DNA of 64,000 bases from CAWGJF01 sp963715745. Lineage in GTDB: Bacteria; Bacteroidota; Ignavibacteria; Ignavibacteriales; Ignavibacteriaceae. This document shows positions 44,115-52,799 of this stretch, piece by piece; within the stretch, counting starts at the first letter, position 1, and every line of letters begins with the position of its first letter. Where the stretch lies: contig OY970271.1 in NCBI GenBank assembly GCA_963715745.1, positions 3,410,001 to 3,474,000 of the forward strand, written 5' to 3'. A program made the position numbers and the translations under genes. The notes beneath the pieces are model-generated. The model was not told where the DNA came from, did no database searches, and was given only the letters and a program-made list of their open reading frames with translations.

Positions 44115-44360
44115 TTTATCAACTCTTCAATTGTCTAATTGTCTAATTGTTAAATTGTTTTTGAACATTCTTGTTCCAAAGGAATCCATTCGGATAATTT
44201 TTCAATCTTTCAATTTTGTAATATTTAATTTCATTCTTAATTCTTTTTGTTTCACGCAGAGATCGCTAAGTTCTTCCGCAGAGTCCGCAAAGTTTTAATT
44301 TTTCATTTTTAATTGTTCATTGATAATTGCCTACCGCTTACTGCTTATTGCCTACTGAAA
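44115..44360. repeat. Intergenic repeat debris (copy B)
   Basis: Contains short direct repeats of TTGTCTAA/TTGTTAAA (44130-44160), a CACGCAGAGATCGCTAAG string (44253) and TACCGCTTACTGCTTATTGCC (44333-44353). The last 110 bases are nearly the same as 48485-48603 in copy A, so this non-coding block was duplicated with the genes. No gene seen. Confidence 0.6.
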
Positions 44361-46463
44361 CTATTGCCCGACACTTAGATTAATTTCAACTAAGTTATTA
44401 GTCGTAATATCCTGCTGCTTATCCTGACTCTCATTCCCATAAATGGCTCTGAAGCTTAAATTCTTCGGAAGCAGCTCTTTTGTTATTTCACCATTTGCGT
44501 TTGTCAAACCAATATCTCTCCACGCCCCTGAATAATATTTTGTATCTGCTCCCTCCAGAGGTTGATTATTTGCATTCGTTACTTTTAGCGTACACAAAAC
44601 TGTTGAGAATGTTACCGTGCTGTTTGTGCTTAAGTCCTGCTGCTTATCATTTGATACATATTCGTAAGTCATTCTGAAGCTATAGTTGATTGGAAGCAGT
44701 TCTTTGTTTGCTACTCCGTTTACTGTTGTGCCGAAACTTCTCCACGCTCCGGCATAGTACTGAACGGTTCCTTCATCGATAAAATTACCCAAGCTGTTAC
44801 GTAACTCAACTGCAGCGTCTATCGTCTGGAAAACCACAGTTGGGTCAACCGAAATATTCTGCTGTTTGTCTATGCTTCCATATTCGTAAGACATTCTGAA
44901 GCTGTAATTGATTGGAAGCAGTTCTTTGTTTGCTACTCCGTTTACTGTTGTACCGAAGTTTCTCCAAGAGCCGGCGTAAAACTGAACTATGCCTTCATCT
45001 ATTAGATTTCCTGAGCTATTGCGTAACTCAACTGCAGCATTTACTGTTTGAAAAGTGTAAGCGTTATTTTGTGCTGGTACATTATTAACCGTTTGGTTTG
45101 CTCCCTCATAAAACATTCTTACACTAACTGTTGGTTTTGTTGTTATTACGGTAAACGTCCCGTCTTCGTTGTCTGTTGCATCTTTCCAGCTTTGGTCATA
45201 ATACATTACATTGCTTGCAGGTATTTGTGTCCCCTGGCTGTTGGTTAGAGTTACTAAGAGGTTTGGGTTTGCAGGAGGTTCCGGCAGCCTGTCTAAAATA
45301 TATTGTGCATTCCAATAAAGTAAATTCCATCCTTCACGAGTTACAAAGCGTGGGTCAGGGTTGAGTGAGTCTGCATATACAAGATTACCTAAATCCTGAA
45401 AAGTCTTAACTTGAACTCTACAAGCAATTGAGTCACCATTTTGTAAACTCGTTTTGGATAATTGAATAGATGATCCGAGTTCATTTAAGAAAGCCGAATC
45501 TCCAAGCCATGAGAAGGAGTATAACTGATATAAATAAGAAAAAAGAGAATCTAATTGAACTTTTAGATCATTTGTAGCCGTATCCTCTGGAGGTTTGACA
45601 TATTGAGTATTTAAAGTTATCATTTCTTTAACTCTTGGGTCCATCTCAGTTTGAGCATAGTTTTTTAAGAATGCATAATCCTCTGGGTGACCATAATTTG
45701 CCAATAAAGTATCTGCTAGTTTTATTCGATAAACAAATTCAGATTCACTTGTTAGAAAGGATTTAATTACACTCTTTTTGTCGGGATAGTTAAGCTCATT
45801 CAAGTTCACAAACGCATTCCATCTAACATAACTTGTAGTGTCTTGGTTTAATCTTTCAATTAATAACGGAATAGTTTCTTCACCATATTTTTGAACTAAA
45901 GAATTTATTGCAGAACATCTGTAATCTGCATTTTCTTCATTTCGAACTATATAGAAAAGCTCTTGTTTTATTTGATTTTCATATTCAGGAATCTCAAGTA
46001 ATTTTGGTAGAACCTTTATGATATATGAACCAGGTAAGAACTCTCCTTGTCTATTGTGATATTCATCCAACCATAGAAAAACGTAATTTGCAGTTGAGAA
46101 ATTATTTAATAGAAATAGATTATAAGAAGCTTCCATTATTGTGCTTAACGAATCACTATATTTTTTTGACGAGTCTATTAAAGCCAGAGCAAATGATTCT
46201 GCATTTTGAGATTCTAATATCGTTAATGTACTCAAATATGCTTCTCTTATTATTCTTCTTTTTTGCCAAAACTTCTCTTCTAAAACCGGTATTGCTTCTT
46301 TAATATCATAATACTCAATTTGTTTTAGAGCCAGAAATTCTAACCCGGTTGAATCTAAATAAGAAATAATCAGTTGCTTGTCCTCCTCTCCAAATTCCTG
46401 AGCCCTGCCATGAGTAGTAAGAACTAATAACAAGATTAAAAATATAAACATCAAATTTTTCAT
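44361..46463 (-). CDS. Secreted HEAT-like and beta-repeat protein (copy B)
   Basis: A 700-residue protein with a signal peptide (ending near HGRAQ). Residues about 30-300 are helical HEAT-like repeats. Residues about 400-700 are four beta repeats of about 75 residues with the pattern VELRNSxGNxIDEGxVQ(F/Y)YAGxWR and KELLPxNYSFRM, then DKQQ. There is no T9SS domain. It is paralogous to 48604-50790: the N-terminal halves have diverged, the C-terminal repeats are nearly identical, and 377 bases are exactly the same. It lies between the HExxH gene and the short T9SS gene, as in copy A. Confidence 0.8.
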   Translation of the reverse strand: MKNLMFIFLILLLVLTTHGRAQEFGEEDKQLIISYLDSTGLEFLALKQIEYYDIKEAIPVLEEKFWQKRRIIREAYLSTLTILESQNAESFALALIDSSKKYSDSLSTIMEASYNLFLLNNFSTANYVFLWLDEYHNRQGEFLPGSYIIKVLPKLLEIPEYENQIKQELFYIVRNEENADYRCSAINSLVQKYGEETIPLLIERLNQDTTSYVRWNAFVNLNELNYPDKKSVIKSFLTSESEFVYRIKLADTLLANYGHPEDYAFLKNYAQTEMDPRVKEMITLNTQYVKPPEDTATNDLKVQLDSLFSYLYQLYSFSWLGDSAFLNELGSSIQLSKTSLQNGDSIACRVQVKTFQDLGNLVYADSLNPDPRFVTREGWNLLYWNAQYILDRLPEPPANPNLLVTLTNSQGTQIPASNVMYYDQSWKDATDNEDGTFTVITTKPTVSVRMFYEGANQTVNNVPAQNNAYTFQTVNAAVELRNSSGNLIDEGIVQFYAGSWRNFGTTVNGVANKELLPINYSFRMSYEYGSIDKQQNISVDPTVVFQTIDAAVELRNSLGNFIDEGTVQYYAGAWRSFGTTVNGVANKELLPINYSFRMTYEYVSNDKQQDLSTNSTVTFSTVLCTLKVTNANNQPLEGADTKYYSGAWRDIGLTNANGEITKELLPKNLSFRAIYGNESQDKQQDITTNNLVEINLSVGQ
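44923..45299. repeat. 377-bp block identical to 49166-49542
   Basis: By eye, every base of 44923-45299 matches the segment 4243 bases downstream, while flanking coding sequence differs. It covers the end of one beta repeat and the start of the repeat region in the two paralogous genes. This is the signature of recent gene conversion or unequal recombination. Confidence 0.85.
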
Positions 46464-46475
46464 AATAAGCTCCCA

Positions 46476-47219
46476 TTAAAAAATCAAATGATTTTCAAAT
46501 TTGAAAATTAAAAGTTGGTATTCAAAAAGTGACGCTTGTACACTAGGTCTTTTCTGAACATCAATTTCCGATATTTTCTTCTGTTCATTGATAGCAGCAT
46601 CTACATAATCCCATAAATATGGATTTTCAAATCTGATTGAAGCGTCTTCTGTTGCATAAGGATCAGATTTGTACTGATTACAAGTTAGAGAATAGTCTTC
46701 AATCTTCTTATCTAGATATTGATATTTAAGCTTTAATAAATTTCCTTGATAGTCTCTCTTATGTTCGAGTTCGTGTGCTGTAATTTCATCCAAGAATTTA
46801 TATGTTTCAATAGTTGCATTATAACGAGATAATGCATTGTTTATATCTCTTTTTATAACATCTATCTGTTCTGGGAAATTGCGCATTATATTGAGCAATT
46901 GATCAGTACTTTGAATTAATATCAATCCTGCGTCTTGAATATTCTGTTCACAAATTTGAAAAAGAGCAGGAGCTTTTAGTATCAAAGAATTCTGACCCGT
47001 TACTTTATCATAAATACCCATATCGAATCTTACCTTTTTGCTACTGTTATCCCAACAAGGTATTGCAGATATGTTTTGTGTGGTGTAATCTTTCCATTGC
47101 AAGCAACCAAAATCCCCACATTCTACCTGAGTTCCTTTATTTTTAGTACAAATTAAAGTCCTTGTAAATATAGTAGTTGGGACAATTTCGACTTGTACAA
47201 ATTCGGGGTAGGGGAACAC
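46476..47219 (-). CDS. C-terminal part of a broken secreted HExxH protein (copy B)
   Basis: A 247-residue frame starting at GTG 47219 inside the preceding frame. It contains a zinc-peptidase-type motif, TAHELEHKRDYQ (HExxH, about residue 150), matching the position of IAHENVHVKQIKD in the copy A protein (50818-52785). The first 25 residues overlap the other frame in sequence space. A one-base excess in the C runs near 47206-47216 would explain the split; without it the frames join as GVP then EFVQVEIVP. No signal peptide of its own. The rest is helical and unassigned. Confidence 0.6.
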   Translation of the reverse strand: MFPYPEFVQVEIVPTTIFTRTLICTKNKGTQVECGDFGCLQWKDYTTQNISAIPCWDNSSKKVRFDMGIYDKVTGQNSLILKAPALFQICEQNIQDAGLILIQSTDQLLNIMRNFPEQIDVIKRDINNALSRYNATIETYKFLDEITAHELEHKRDYQGNLLKLKYQYLDKKIEDYSLTCNQYKSDPYATEDASIRFENPYLWDYVDAAINEQKKISEIDVQKRPSVQASLFEYQLLIFKFENHLIF

Positions 47220-47676
47220 CTATACAATTATTTAGACTCGTACACCCATCCCCCACAACCCCAAAACCAAAATTCTCCAGATCGTTCAATGTCCAAAGGC
47301 TTTCCAGAAAACAATATGAACCCGGATTCATTTGGGGCGGTTCAAGTTCTTTTGTCTTTTTAATTAATTTTTTCCCTGCAATATTTCTTTTATTATCAAC
47401 GGCTTTACTTTCAGTCTGTCCACCACCTGAAACTATCGGGTTACTGCTACCTATTATTCCTTCAATTAATCCTACTCTTATTTTTACTGTATCTGTTTTC
47501 ATCAAATTACTATTTGCCACGAAATAAATAGGCTGGTATGCTTCTTCAAAATATACATCTTGTGTTGTACCAACAAGTATCTTTCCGGCTTCACAGCCTT
47601 CTATCATTCCAATCTCAAAGCTGTCATAAGGTGAAAAGTCTTCAACCGTTCCGTTCATATTTTCTGTCTTTCTCAT
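47143..47676 (-). CDS. N-terminal part of a broken, truncated HExxH-protein gene (copy B)
   Basis: A 177-residue frame. FEIGMIEGCEAGKILVG and the following YFVANSNLMKTDTVKIRVGL align with the middle of the copy A protein (FEIGIIEGCEGGQILAEG and onwards), so the first half of the gene, including any signal peptide, is missing here. It ends by running out of frame at a C-rich stretch; coding continues as 46476-47219. The start lies about 30 bases past the terminator of copy A, at the duplication junction. Together the two frames are probably a pseudogene. Confidence 0.6.
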   Translation of the reverse strand: MRKTENMNGTVEDFSPYDSFEIGMIEGCEAGKILVGTTQDVYFEEAYQPIYFVANSNLMKTDTVKIRVGLIEGIIGSSNPIVSGGGQTESKAVDNKRNIAGKKLIKKTKELEPPQMNPGSYCFLESLWTLNDLENFGFGVVGDGCTSLNNCIGVPLPRICTSRNCPNYYIYKDFNLY

Positions 47677-47706
47677 ACGCTAAGATTTTACTCAACTATC
47701 GTGCAA

Positions 47707-47736
47707 AATAAAAAAGCCCAGTCTTCTTAACTGAGC
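47707..47736 (-). terminator. Intrinsic terminator after the short T9SS gene of copy A
   Basis: GCCCAGT-N7-ACTGAGC (47716-47736) pairs over seven positions with one G-U pair in the leftward transcript, followed by a U run (A9 on plus, 47707-47715). It separates copy A from copy B of the duplication. Confidence 0.75.
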
Positions 47737-47766
47737 TTTGCTGTGATTTTATTTATGCTCTGTTTT

Positions 47767-48399
47767 TTACTTAACTACCATCATCTTCTTTATTGAAACA
47801 TATTTATTTGCTGTCAGCCTGTAAATGTACATTCCGCTGGCAAGGTTTGTTGCATTGAATTTTACTTCTTTATAACCAGCATCCTGATCCTCATTTACCA
47901 AGGTTGTTACCTCGCTGCCAAGTACATCATAGATCTTTAATGTTACCTTTGCATCTGCCGGAAGCTGATATTGAATCGTGGTTGTAGGGTTGAAAGGATT
48001 AGGATAGTTCTGTTCAAGCTTAAATTCTTTTGGTGCTGAATAATTGAAGATGAAAGACTTTAATAACATTATTCCTTCACTGCCTGTTATCATAAAATCT
48101 ATTGTGTCTTTTTTATTTACTTGTACATTCCTGTTTACATCGAATGAAAAAATTGCCTTAGTCTCTGCCTTAGCCTCAACCAACTCTATTGTTTTTGTTT
48201 CCTCCTTGAAATTCAAAGCAGTTGATTTTCTTGTAAGCACAACATTTATGTTAGTTGCCGGATTCTCATCTGAGATATTTGCTACAGTCAGCGTGATCTC
48301 ATTTCCTTTAGTGCCGGGTTTAATTTCATAAACTTTTTCTTCCTGCGAAATTCCTACCGTTGTAAGGATTGCTGCAACTATTAATATTCTTATTATCAT
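47767..48399 (-). CDS. Short secreted protein with Ig-like domain and T9SS sorting domain (copy A)
   Basis: A 210-residue protein with signal peptide (MIIRILIVAAILTTVGISQ), Ig/CARDB-like domain (KPGTKGNEITLTVANISDE) and T9SS sorting domain (EQNYPNPFNPTTTIQYQLP, ending KKMMVVK). It is highly similar along its whole length to 43491-44114, the differences being scattered substitutions. It is the last gene of copy A and is followed by an intrinsic terminator. Confidence 0.87.
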   Translation of the reverse strand: MIIRILIVAAILTTVGISQEEKVYEIKPGTKGNEITLTVANISDENPATNINVVLTRKSTALNFKEETKTIELVEAKAETKAIFSFDVNRNVQVNKKDTIDFMITGSEGIMLLKSFIFNYSAPKEFKLEQNYPNPFNPTTTIQYQLPADAKVTLKIYDVLGSEVTTLVNEDQDAGYKEVKFNATNLASGMYIYRLTANKYVSIKKMMVVK

Positions 48400-48603
48400 T
48401 TTATCTTCTCTAATTGTTTTATTGCTAAATTGTTATCAGAACAATCTTTTAATTTTTCAATATTTTAATTTTGTAATCTTATTTATTTCACGCAGAGATC
48501 GCTAAGTTCTTCCGCAGAGTCCGCAAAGCTTTAATTTTTCATTTTTAATTGTTCATTGATAATTGATAATTGCCTACCGCTTACTGCCTATTGCCTACTG
48601 AAA
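48400..48603. repeat. Intergenic repeat debris (copy A)
   Basis: Carries the same strings as 44115-44360: CACGCAGAGATCGCTAAG (48489), TTTTTCATTTTTAATTGTTC, a doubled TTGATAAT (48556-48571) and TACCGCTTACTGCCTATTGCC. A short tandem expansion distinguishes it from copy B. No gene seen. Confidence 0.6.
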
Positions 48604-50790
48604 CTATTGCCCGACATTTAGATTAATTTCAACTAAGTTATTAGTCGTAATATCCTGCTGCTTATCCTGACTTACACTTCCATAGCTCGCTCTAAAACTT
48701 AACATCTTCGGAAGCATCTCTTTTGTGATTTCTCCACTCATATTGGTTAATTCAATATCTCTCCAAGCTCCTGAGTAATATTTTGTATCTGCTCCTTCCA
48801 ATGGTTGATTGTTTGTATCACTTACTTTTAACGTACACAAAACTGTAGAGAATGTTACTGTGCTGTTTGTGCTTAAGTCCTGCTGTTTATCATTTGATAC
48901 ATACTCATAAGTCATTCTGAAACTGTAATTTTTAGGAAGAAGCTCTTTGTTTGCAACCCCGTTTACCGTTGTACCGAACTCTCTCCAGGCACCGGCGTAA
49001 TACTGAACTGTCCCTTCATCAATAAAATTTCCCAAGCTGTTTCTTAACTCAACTGCTGCATTTACTGTTTGAAAAACTACAGTTGGGTTGACTGAAATAT
49101 CCTGCTGCTTATCTATGCCTCCATACTCATAAGTCATTCTGAAGCTGTAGTTGATTGGAAGAAGCTCTTTGTTTGCTACTCCGTTTACTGTTGTACCGAA
49201 GTTTCTCCAAGAGCCGGCGTAAAACTGAACTATGCCTTCATCTATTAGATTTCCTGAGCTATTGCGTAACTCAACTGCAGCATTTACTGTTTGAAAAGTG
49301 TAAGCGTTATTTTGTGCTGGTACATTATTAACCGTTTGGTTTGCTCCCTCATAAAACATTCTTACACTAACTGTTGGTTTTGTTGTTATTACGGTAAACG
49401 TCCCGTCTTCGTTGTCTGTTGCATCTTTCCAGCTTTGGTCATAATACATTACATTGCTTGCAGGTATTTGTGTCCCCTGGCTGTTGGTTAGAGTTACTAA
49501 GAGGTTTGGGTTTGCAGGAGGTTCCGGCAGCCTGTCTAAAATGTACTGAGCATTCCAGTAAAGGAATTTCCATCCCTCAAGAGTTACAAAGCGCGGGTCT
49601 GCGTTGAGTGAATCTTTGTAAACAAAATCCACACTGTCCTGAAATAATTTAACATCTGCTCTACAAGCGAGTGAATCTCCGTTCTGTAGATTAGTTTTGG
49701 CAATTGTTAAAATGTATTTTAATTCATTTGAGAATGCTAAATCACCGAGCCAAGTATAACTAAACACACTATCAACATAATTATTTAATTTGTCTAATAA
49801 GTCATTTGTAGGTTGAGTTGAATCTGGAATTGCAGGAACAAAGGTATCCAAGAAGAATTTTTTAACTTGATATGTGGAAGAAGTAGTGTCTGAAATGCTA
49901 AACCCAGTTAAAAAATTAACAAACTCTGGTTCTAAATATCTCTTTGAAATACTCTCCCAATTTAAAACTTTATACGGAGTTGGTAAATATTCAACCCTGA
50001 ATGTATCATTAGGTTCATTCTGTAATGCAAACATACTTCTTTCTGGCTGGCCATCTTTATCATAAAAACCTAAATCTCTGAAATAATCGTATCGTTCTTT
50101 ACCCGTTTTTTTTCTAAAAAATTCATCGAGGATTTCTACTTCGGCGCCAGGTATAAAACTCAAATTATGTGCTTTATTAATTACCCCGAAGTAATCACTT
50201 TCACTATATACTTCGTTCCTTAAAATACTTTTTATCTCTTCTCTATAATTTTCACTTCGGCTGTACCATCCAAGCAGATTTAATATATATGGATCTTCAT
50301 TCCCTCCATAATACTCATTCTTCAAAAAATCATAATGGTTATAAACACCTGCTTCGGCAAGATGACCGATTGCATATAATCTATAATAATTATTTTCATC
50401 GTTGGCAATTACTTGCATTTTTTCTATTGCTATCTGAGATCCTAGCAATCCGAGTATATAAGCATCGGCGTAATATTTATCCCATTCTGAACTTATTGCC
50501 CATAAAGGTGTTGTTGCAGAATCAATTTGTGTGTTCAGATTATTTAATAAAAACTGACCTTCGTTTTCTTTGTAGAAGTAATAAAGACGAGTTACAGCAC
50601 ATTCGTATAAAAGTGCTGATTGTCCCCAATCATCGGTTAAAACTATATTTTCTAAACTATCAGCATTTAAATTTTCAACCAAATAATTGCATTGAGCATC
50701 ATAACCGTAATCCACAAGCCACAAACTTTGTGCACTTACATTTGTTAAAAAGAATAAATAAACAAAAAATATTTTAATTAAGTATTTCAT
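48604..50790 (-). CDS. Secreted HEAT-like and beta-repeat protein (copy A)
   Basis: A 728-residue protein with signal peptide (MKYLIKIFFVYLFFLTNVSAQ). Residues about 25-330 are helical with HEAT-like repeats (for example IEKMQVIANDENNYYRLYAIGHLAEAG in part). Residues about 430-728 are four beta repeats with the same VELRN...YAGxWR...KELLP...DKQQ pattern as the copy B paralogue. No T9SS domain. It lies 27 bases downstream of the HExxH gene, in one operon with the short T9SS protein. The repeats may form an extended surface structure; this is inference. Confidence 0.82.
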   Translation of the reverse strand: MKYLIKIFFVYLFFLTNVSAQSLWLVDYGYDAQCNYLVENLNADSLENIVLTDDWGQSALLYECAVTRLYYFYKENEGQFLLNNLNTQIDSATTPLWAISSEWDKYYADAYILGLLGSQIAIEKMQVIANDENNYYRLYAIGHLAEAGVYNHYDFLKNEYYGGNEDPYILNLLGWYSRSENYREEIKSILRNEVYSESDYFGVINKAHNLSFIPGAEVEILDEFFRKKTGKERYDYFRDLGFYDKDGQPERSMFALQNEPNDTFRVEYLPTPYKVLNWESISKRYLEPEFVNFLTGFSISDTTSSTYQVKKFFLDTFVPAIPDSTQPTNDLLDKLNNYVDSVFSYTWLGDLAFSNELKYILTIAKTNLQNGDSLACRADVKLFQDSVDFVYKDSLNADPRFVTLEGWKFLYWNAQYILDRLPEPPANPNLLVTLTNSQGTQIPASNVMYYDQSWKDATDNEDGTFTVITTKPTVSVRMFYEGANQTVNNVPAQNNAYTFQTVNAAVELRNSSGNLIDEGIVQFYAGSWRNFGTTVNGVANKELLPINYSFRMTYEYGGIDKQQDISVNPTVVFQTVNAAVELRNSLGNFIDEGTVQYYAGAWREFGTTVNGVANKELLPKNYSFRMTYEYVSNDKQQDLSTNSTVTFSTVLCTLKVSDTNNQPLEGADTKYYSGAWRDIELTNMSGEITKEMLPKMLSFRASYGSVSQDKQQDITTNNLVEINLNVGQ
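49166..49542. repeat. 377-bp block identical to 44923-45299
   Basis: Partner of the block described at 44923-45299; offset is 4243 bases. Divergence resumes abruptly on both sides (for example ATGTACTGAGC versus ATATATTGTGC just past the right end). Confidence 0.85.
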
Positions 50791-50817
50791 TTTATCTCCT
50801 GTTTTCCAATGATTATT

Positions 50818-52785
50818 TTAGGGTGTACAAGTTTGCCCTTCGCAGTCTAAATAGTCTGCAACAATTAAATTACACCACCAATTCTGTTGCTTTGCCCAAT
50901 TTTTTATATTCTCTTTTATTTCATCATATGTAGTTCGAGATAATTCATCAGCCTCAAGTTCAGATTTATACCTAAGCTGACCATCAACTCCACCCAGAAT
51001 TCTTAATTTATCAGCATTTTTAAGTTCTACATTTAATTGATTTTTAATTCGATCCTTCAACTTAACTACTTTTCCAGGGGTTCCCGTCAAAGAATTAAGC
51101 ACATCTTCAGGGCATTTATAAACATTTAAATTATAATCATTAAATTTGGCTAATTTTGGAAGTCCTTCGGGTCCGTTCATTATTTGTGATAAAGAAGAAA
51201 TTGGAAATGCTTTGGTGCCTCCATCTTTTATCTGCTTTACATGAACATTTTCATGCGCAATTACGCCAGTTGAAAAATAATATTTATGTGGCAATGGCAC
51301 TGTCTGTCGATATACACCTGTCCACCACCAATCTAAAGCTGCTATGACATTAGAATAGTCAGTACAGTTTTTAATAATATTAGCTAAGAGTGTTGCATTT
51401 GTTCCATCTTCGAGATCAATATAATTATTAGCAATTGCCCACGCAGGACAATGATCTCTAAAAATTGGAATTCTCATATTTTCAACGCTAAATCGCCAAA
51501 CCTGATCACTTGGATTTGGATTCGATTTATCTGCACAAGCTGTAACTTTCATATCATCAAGTCTATAATATATTGGTTGTTGACCAGAAGCAAAATTTCC
51601 AATTTGTGGCATAATGTAAGTTATACCAACTTCACCGGGTGATATAATACTACAAGCAACACCAGTGCTTGTAGTTTGTGGATTTCCTTGGTTGTCAATC
51701 CATTGCCAAGGATCGTTCTCACCTAGTTCAGTTATTGTACTAACATTTTCAAAAAGTGGGGGAGTGTAGTTATTGCAAACTACTATTTCTTCCTGACACC
51801 CATCCCCCACAACCACATTACCGCCTCCAAGTAAACCACTTGATTGCCACTGCTGTGTTGGAAAACATAATACCACAGGGTTTTCACTTAAAGGTTCTCC
51901 ACCTTTGGAATTTTCATTTTTATCCAAATTACTTTTTTCTTGTAGTGACTTTTTCTTACTTAAATTAATCTTTCTTGTTCTATCCTTTATAGTTTCACTT
52001 TTTGTTCTTATATCACTGCAATTACTATCTGTCAGTTCAACTGTCTCCTTATTAAGATTTCCTCCAACTATCGGCGAACTAATTCCACCACTTTCACCCG
52101 ATAATCCTACTTTTATTCCTACTACTATACTGCTGTCTGTTTCTAAACTGTCTGCTGCAACAAACATAAACGGCGGTGAAACATCAAAAAAGTATGGACC
52201 GAGATTTCCTTCGGCAAGTATCTGACCGCCTTCGCATCCCTCAATTATTCCAATTTCAAAAAGCTGGTACCAGGGAAAACTTTCTATTGTCTGGTCGGGA
52301 TTCCTTTTCATCAAACTTATTTGTGCAGATTCTCCCGGCTGCAATCTCTGTTTAGAAAATTCAACTATTATAGCTTCGTCCTGTGAATATGGATTATATT
52401 TAACCGGAAAGCTAAACTCAACTGTATTTATTACAGCATCACTTGGTGTACATCGTATCGTTACCATTCCCGGTTCAGCACTGTCCGGCTGCACACCGTC
52501 CGCTAAAAACTTAAACCTGCCTTCAAACAAATCCCACGATCCGGAATTACTCTCAATACCGGGAAAAGAGATTCCGGTTACATCGTTTTCCTGATCATAA
52601 AGATGTCCATATTCTTCTCCTTCAACAATCTGCAAAGTATATGTTACTGATGAAGGTATTGCTCCGCCGCAAACAATATAGCTGCACGGAGGATTTGCTT
52701 CCGGAAGTTCTGCATACACATCAATATCTTTACTGTAATAATGATATACTTCCTCTTCAGCACCTGGGTCAGGACTTAATTCCAT
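50818..52785 (-). CDS. Secreted HExxH putative metallopeptidase, main part (copy A)
   Basis: The 655-residue frame has no signal peptide. The N-terminal half is beta-rich; the C-terminal third holds STGVIAHENVHVKQIKDGG (about residue 520), a HExxH zinc-site motif of the zincin superfamily, and Cys pairs suggesting disulfides. No other zinc ligand can be fixed by eye. The upstream gene (52800-53447) has a signal peptide, and a 2-base (TA) difference in a TATATA run near 52800 would join the two into one secreted protein of about 870 residues (HTI then VETPVMELSPDPG). So this may be one gene interrupted by a dinucleotide slip. First part of the duplicated operon. Confidence 0.7.
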   Translation of the reverse strand: MELSPDPGAEEEVYHYYSKDIDVYAELPEANPPCSYIVCGGAIPSSVTYTLQIVEGEEYGHLYDQENDVTGISFPGIESNSGSWDLFEGRFKFLADGVQPDSAEPGMVTIRCTPSDAVINTVEFSFPVKYNPYSQDEAIIVEFSKQRLQPGESAQISLMKRNPDQTIESFPWYQLFEIGIIEGCEGGQILAEGNLGPYFFDVSPPFMFVAADSLETDSSIVVGIKVGLSGESGGISSPIVGGNLNKETVELTDSNCSDIRTKSETIKDRTRKINLSKKKSLQEKSNLDKNENSKGGEPLSENPVVLCFPTQQWQSSGLLGGGNVVVGDGCQEEIVVCNNYTPPLFENVSTITELGENDPWQWIDNQGNPQTTSTGVACSIISPGEVGITYIMPQIGNFASGQQPIYYRLDDMKVTACADKSNPNPSDQVWRFSVENMRIPIFRDHCPAWAIANNYIDLEDGTNATLLANIIKNCTDYSNVIAALDWWWTGVYRQTVPLPHKYYFSTGVIAHENVHVKQIKDGGTKAFPISSLSQIMNGPEGLPKLAKFNDYNLNVYKCPEDVLNSLTGTPGKVVKLKDRIKNQLNVELKNADKLRILGGVDGQLRYKSELEADELSRTTYDEIKENIKNWAKQQNWWCNLIVADYLDCEGQTCTP

Positions 52786-52799
52786 TACCGGCGTCTCAA

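Noticed and set aside
45048..45248. Plus-strand open frame of 66 codons repeated exactly at 49291-49491
   Set aside because: It is the antisense of the identical 377-bp coding block; its conservation comes from the DNA duplication, not from being a gene.
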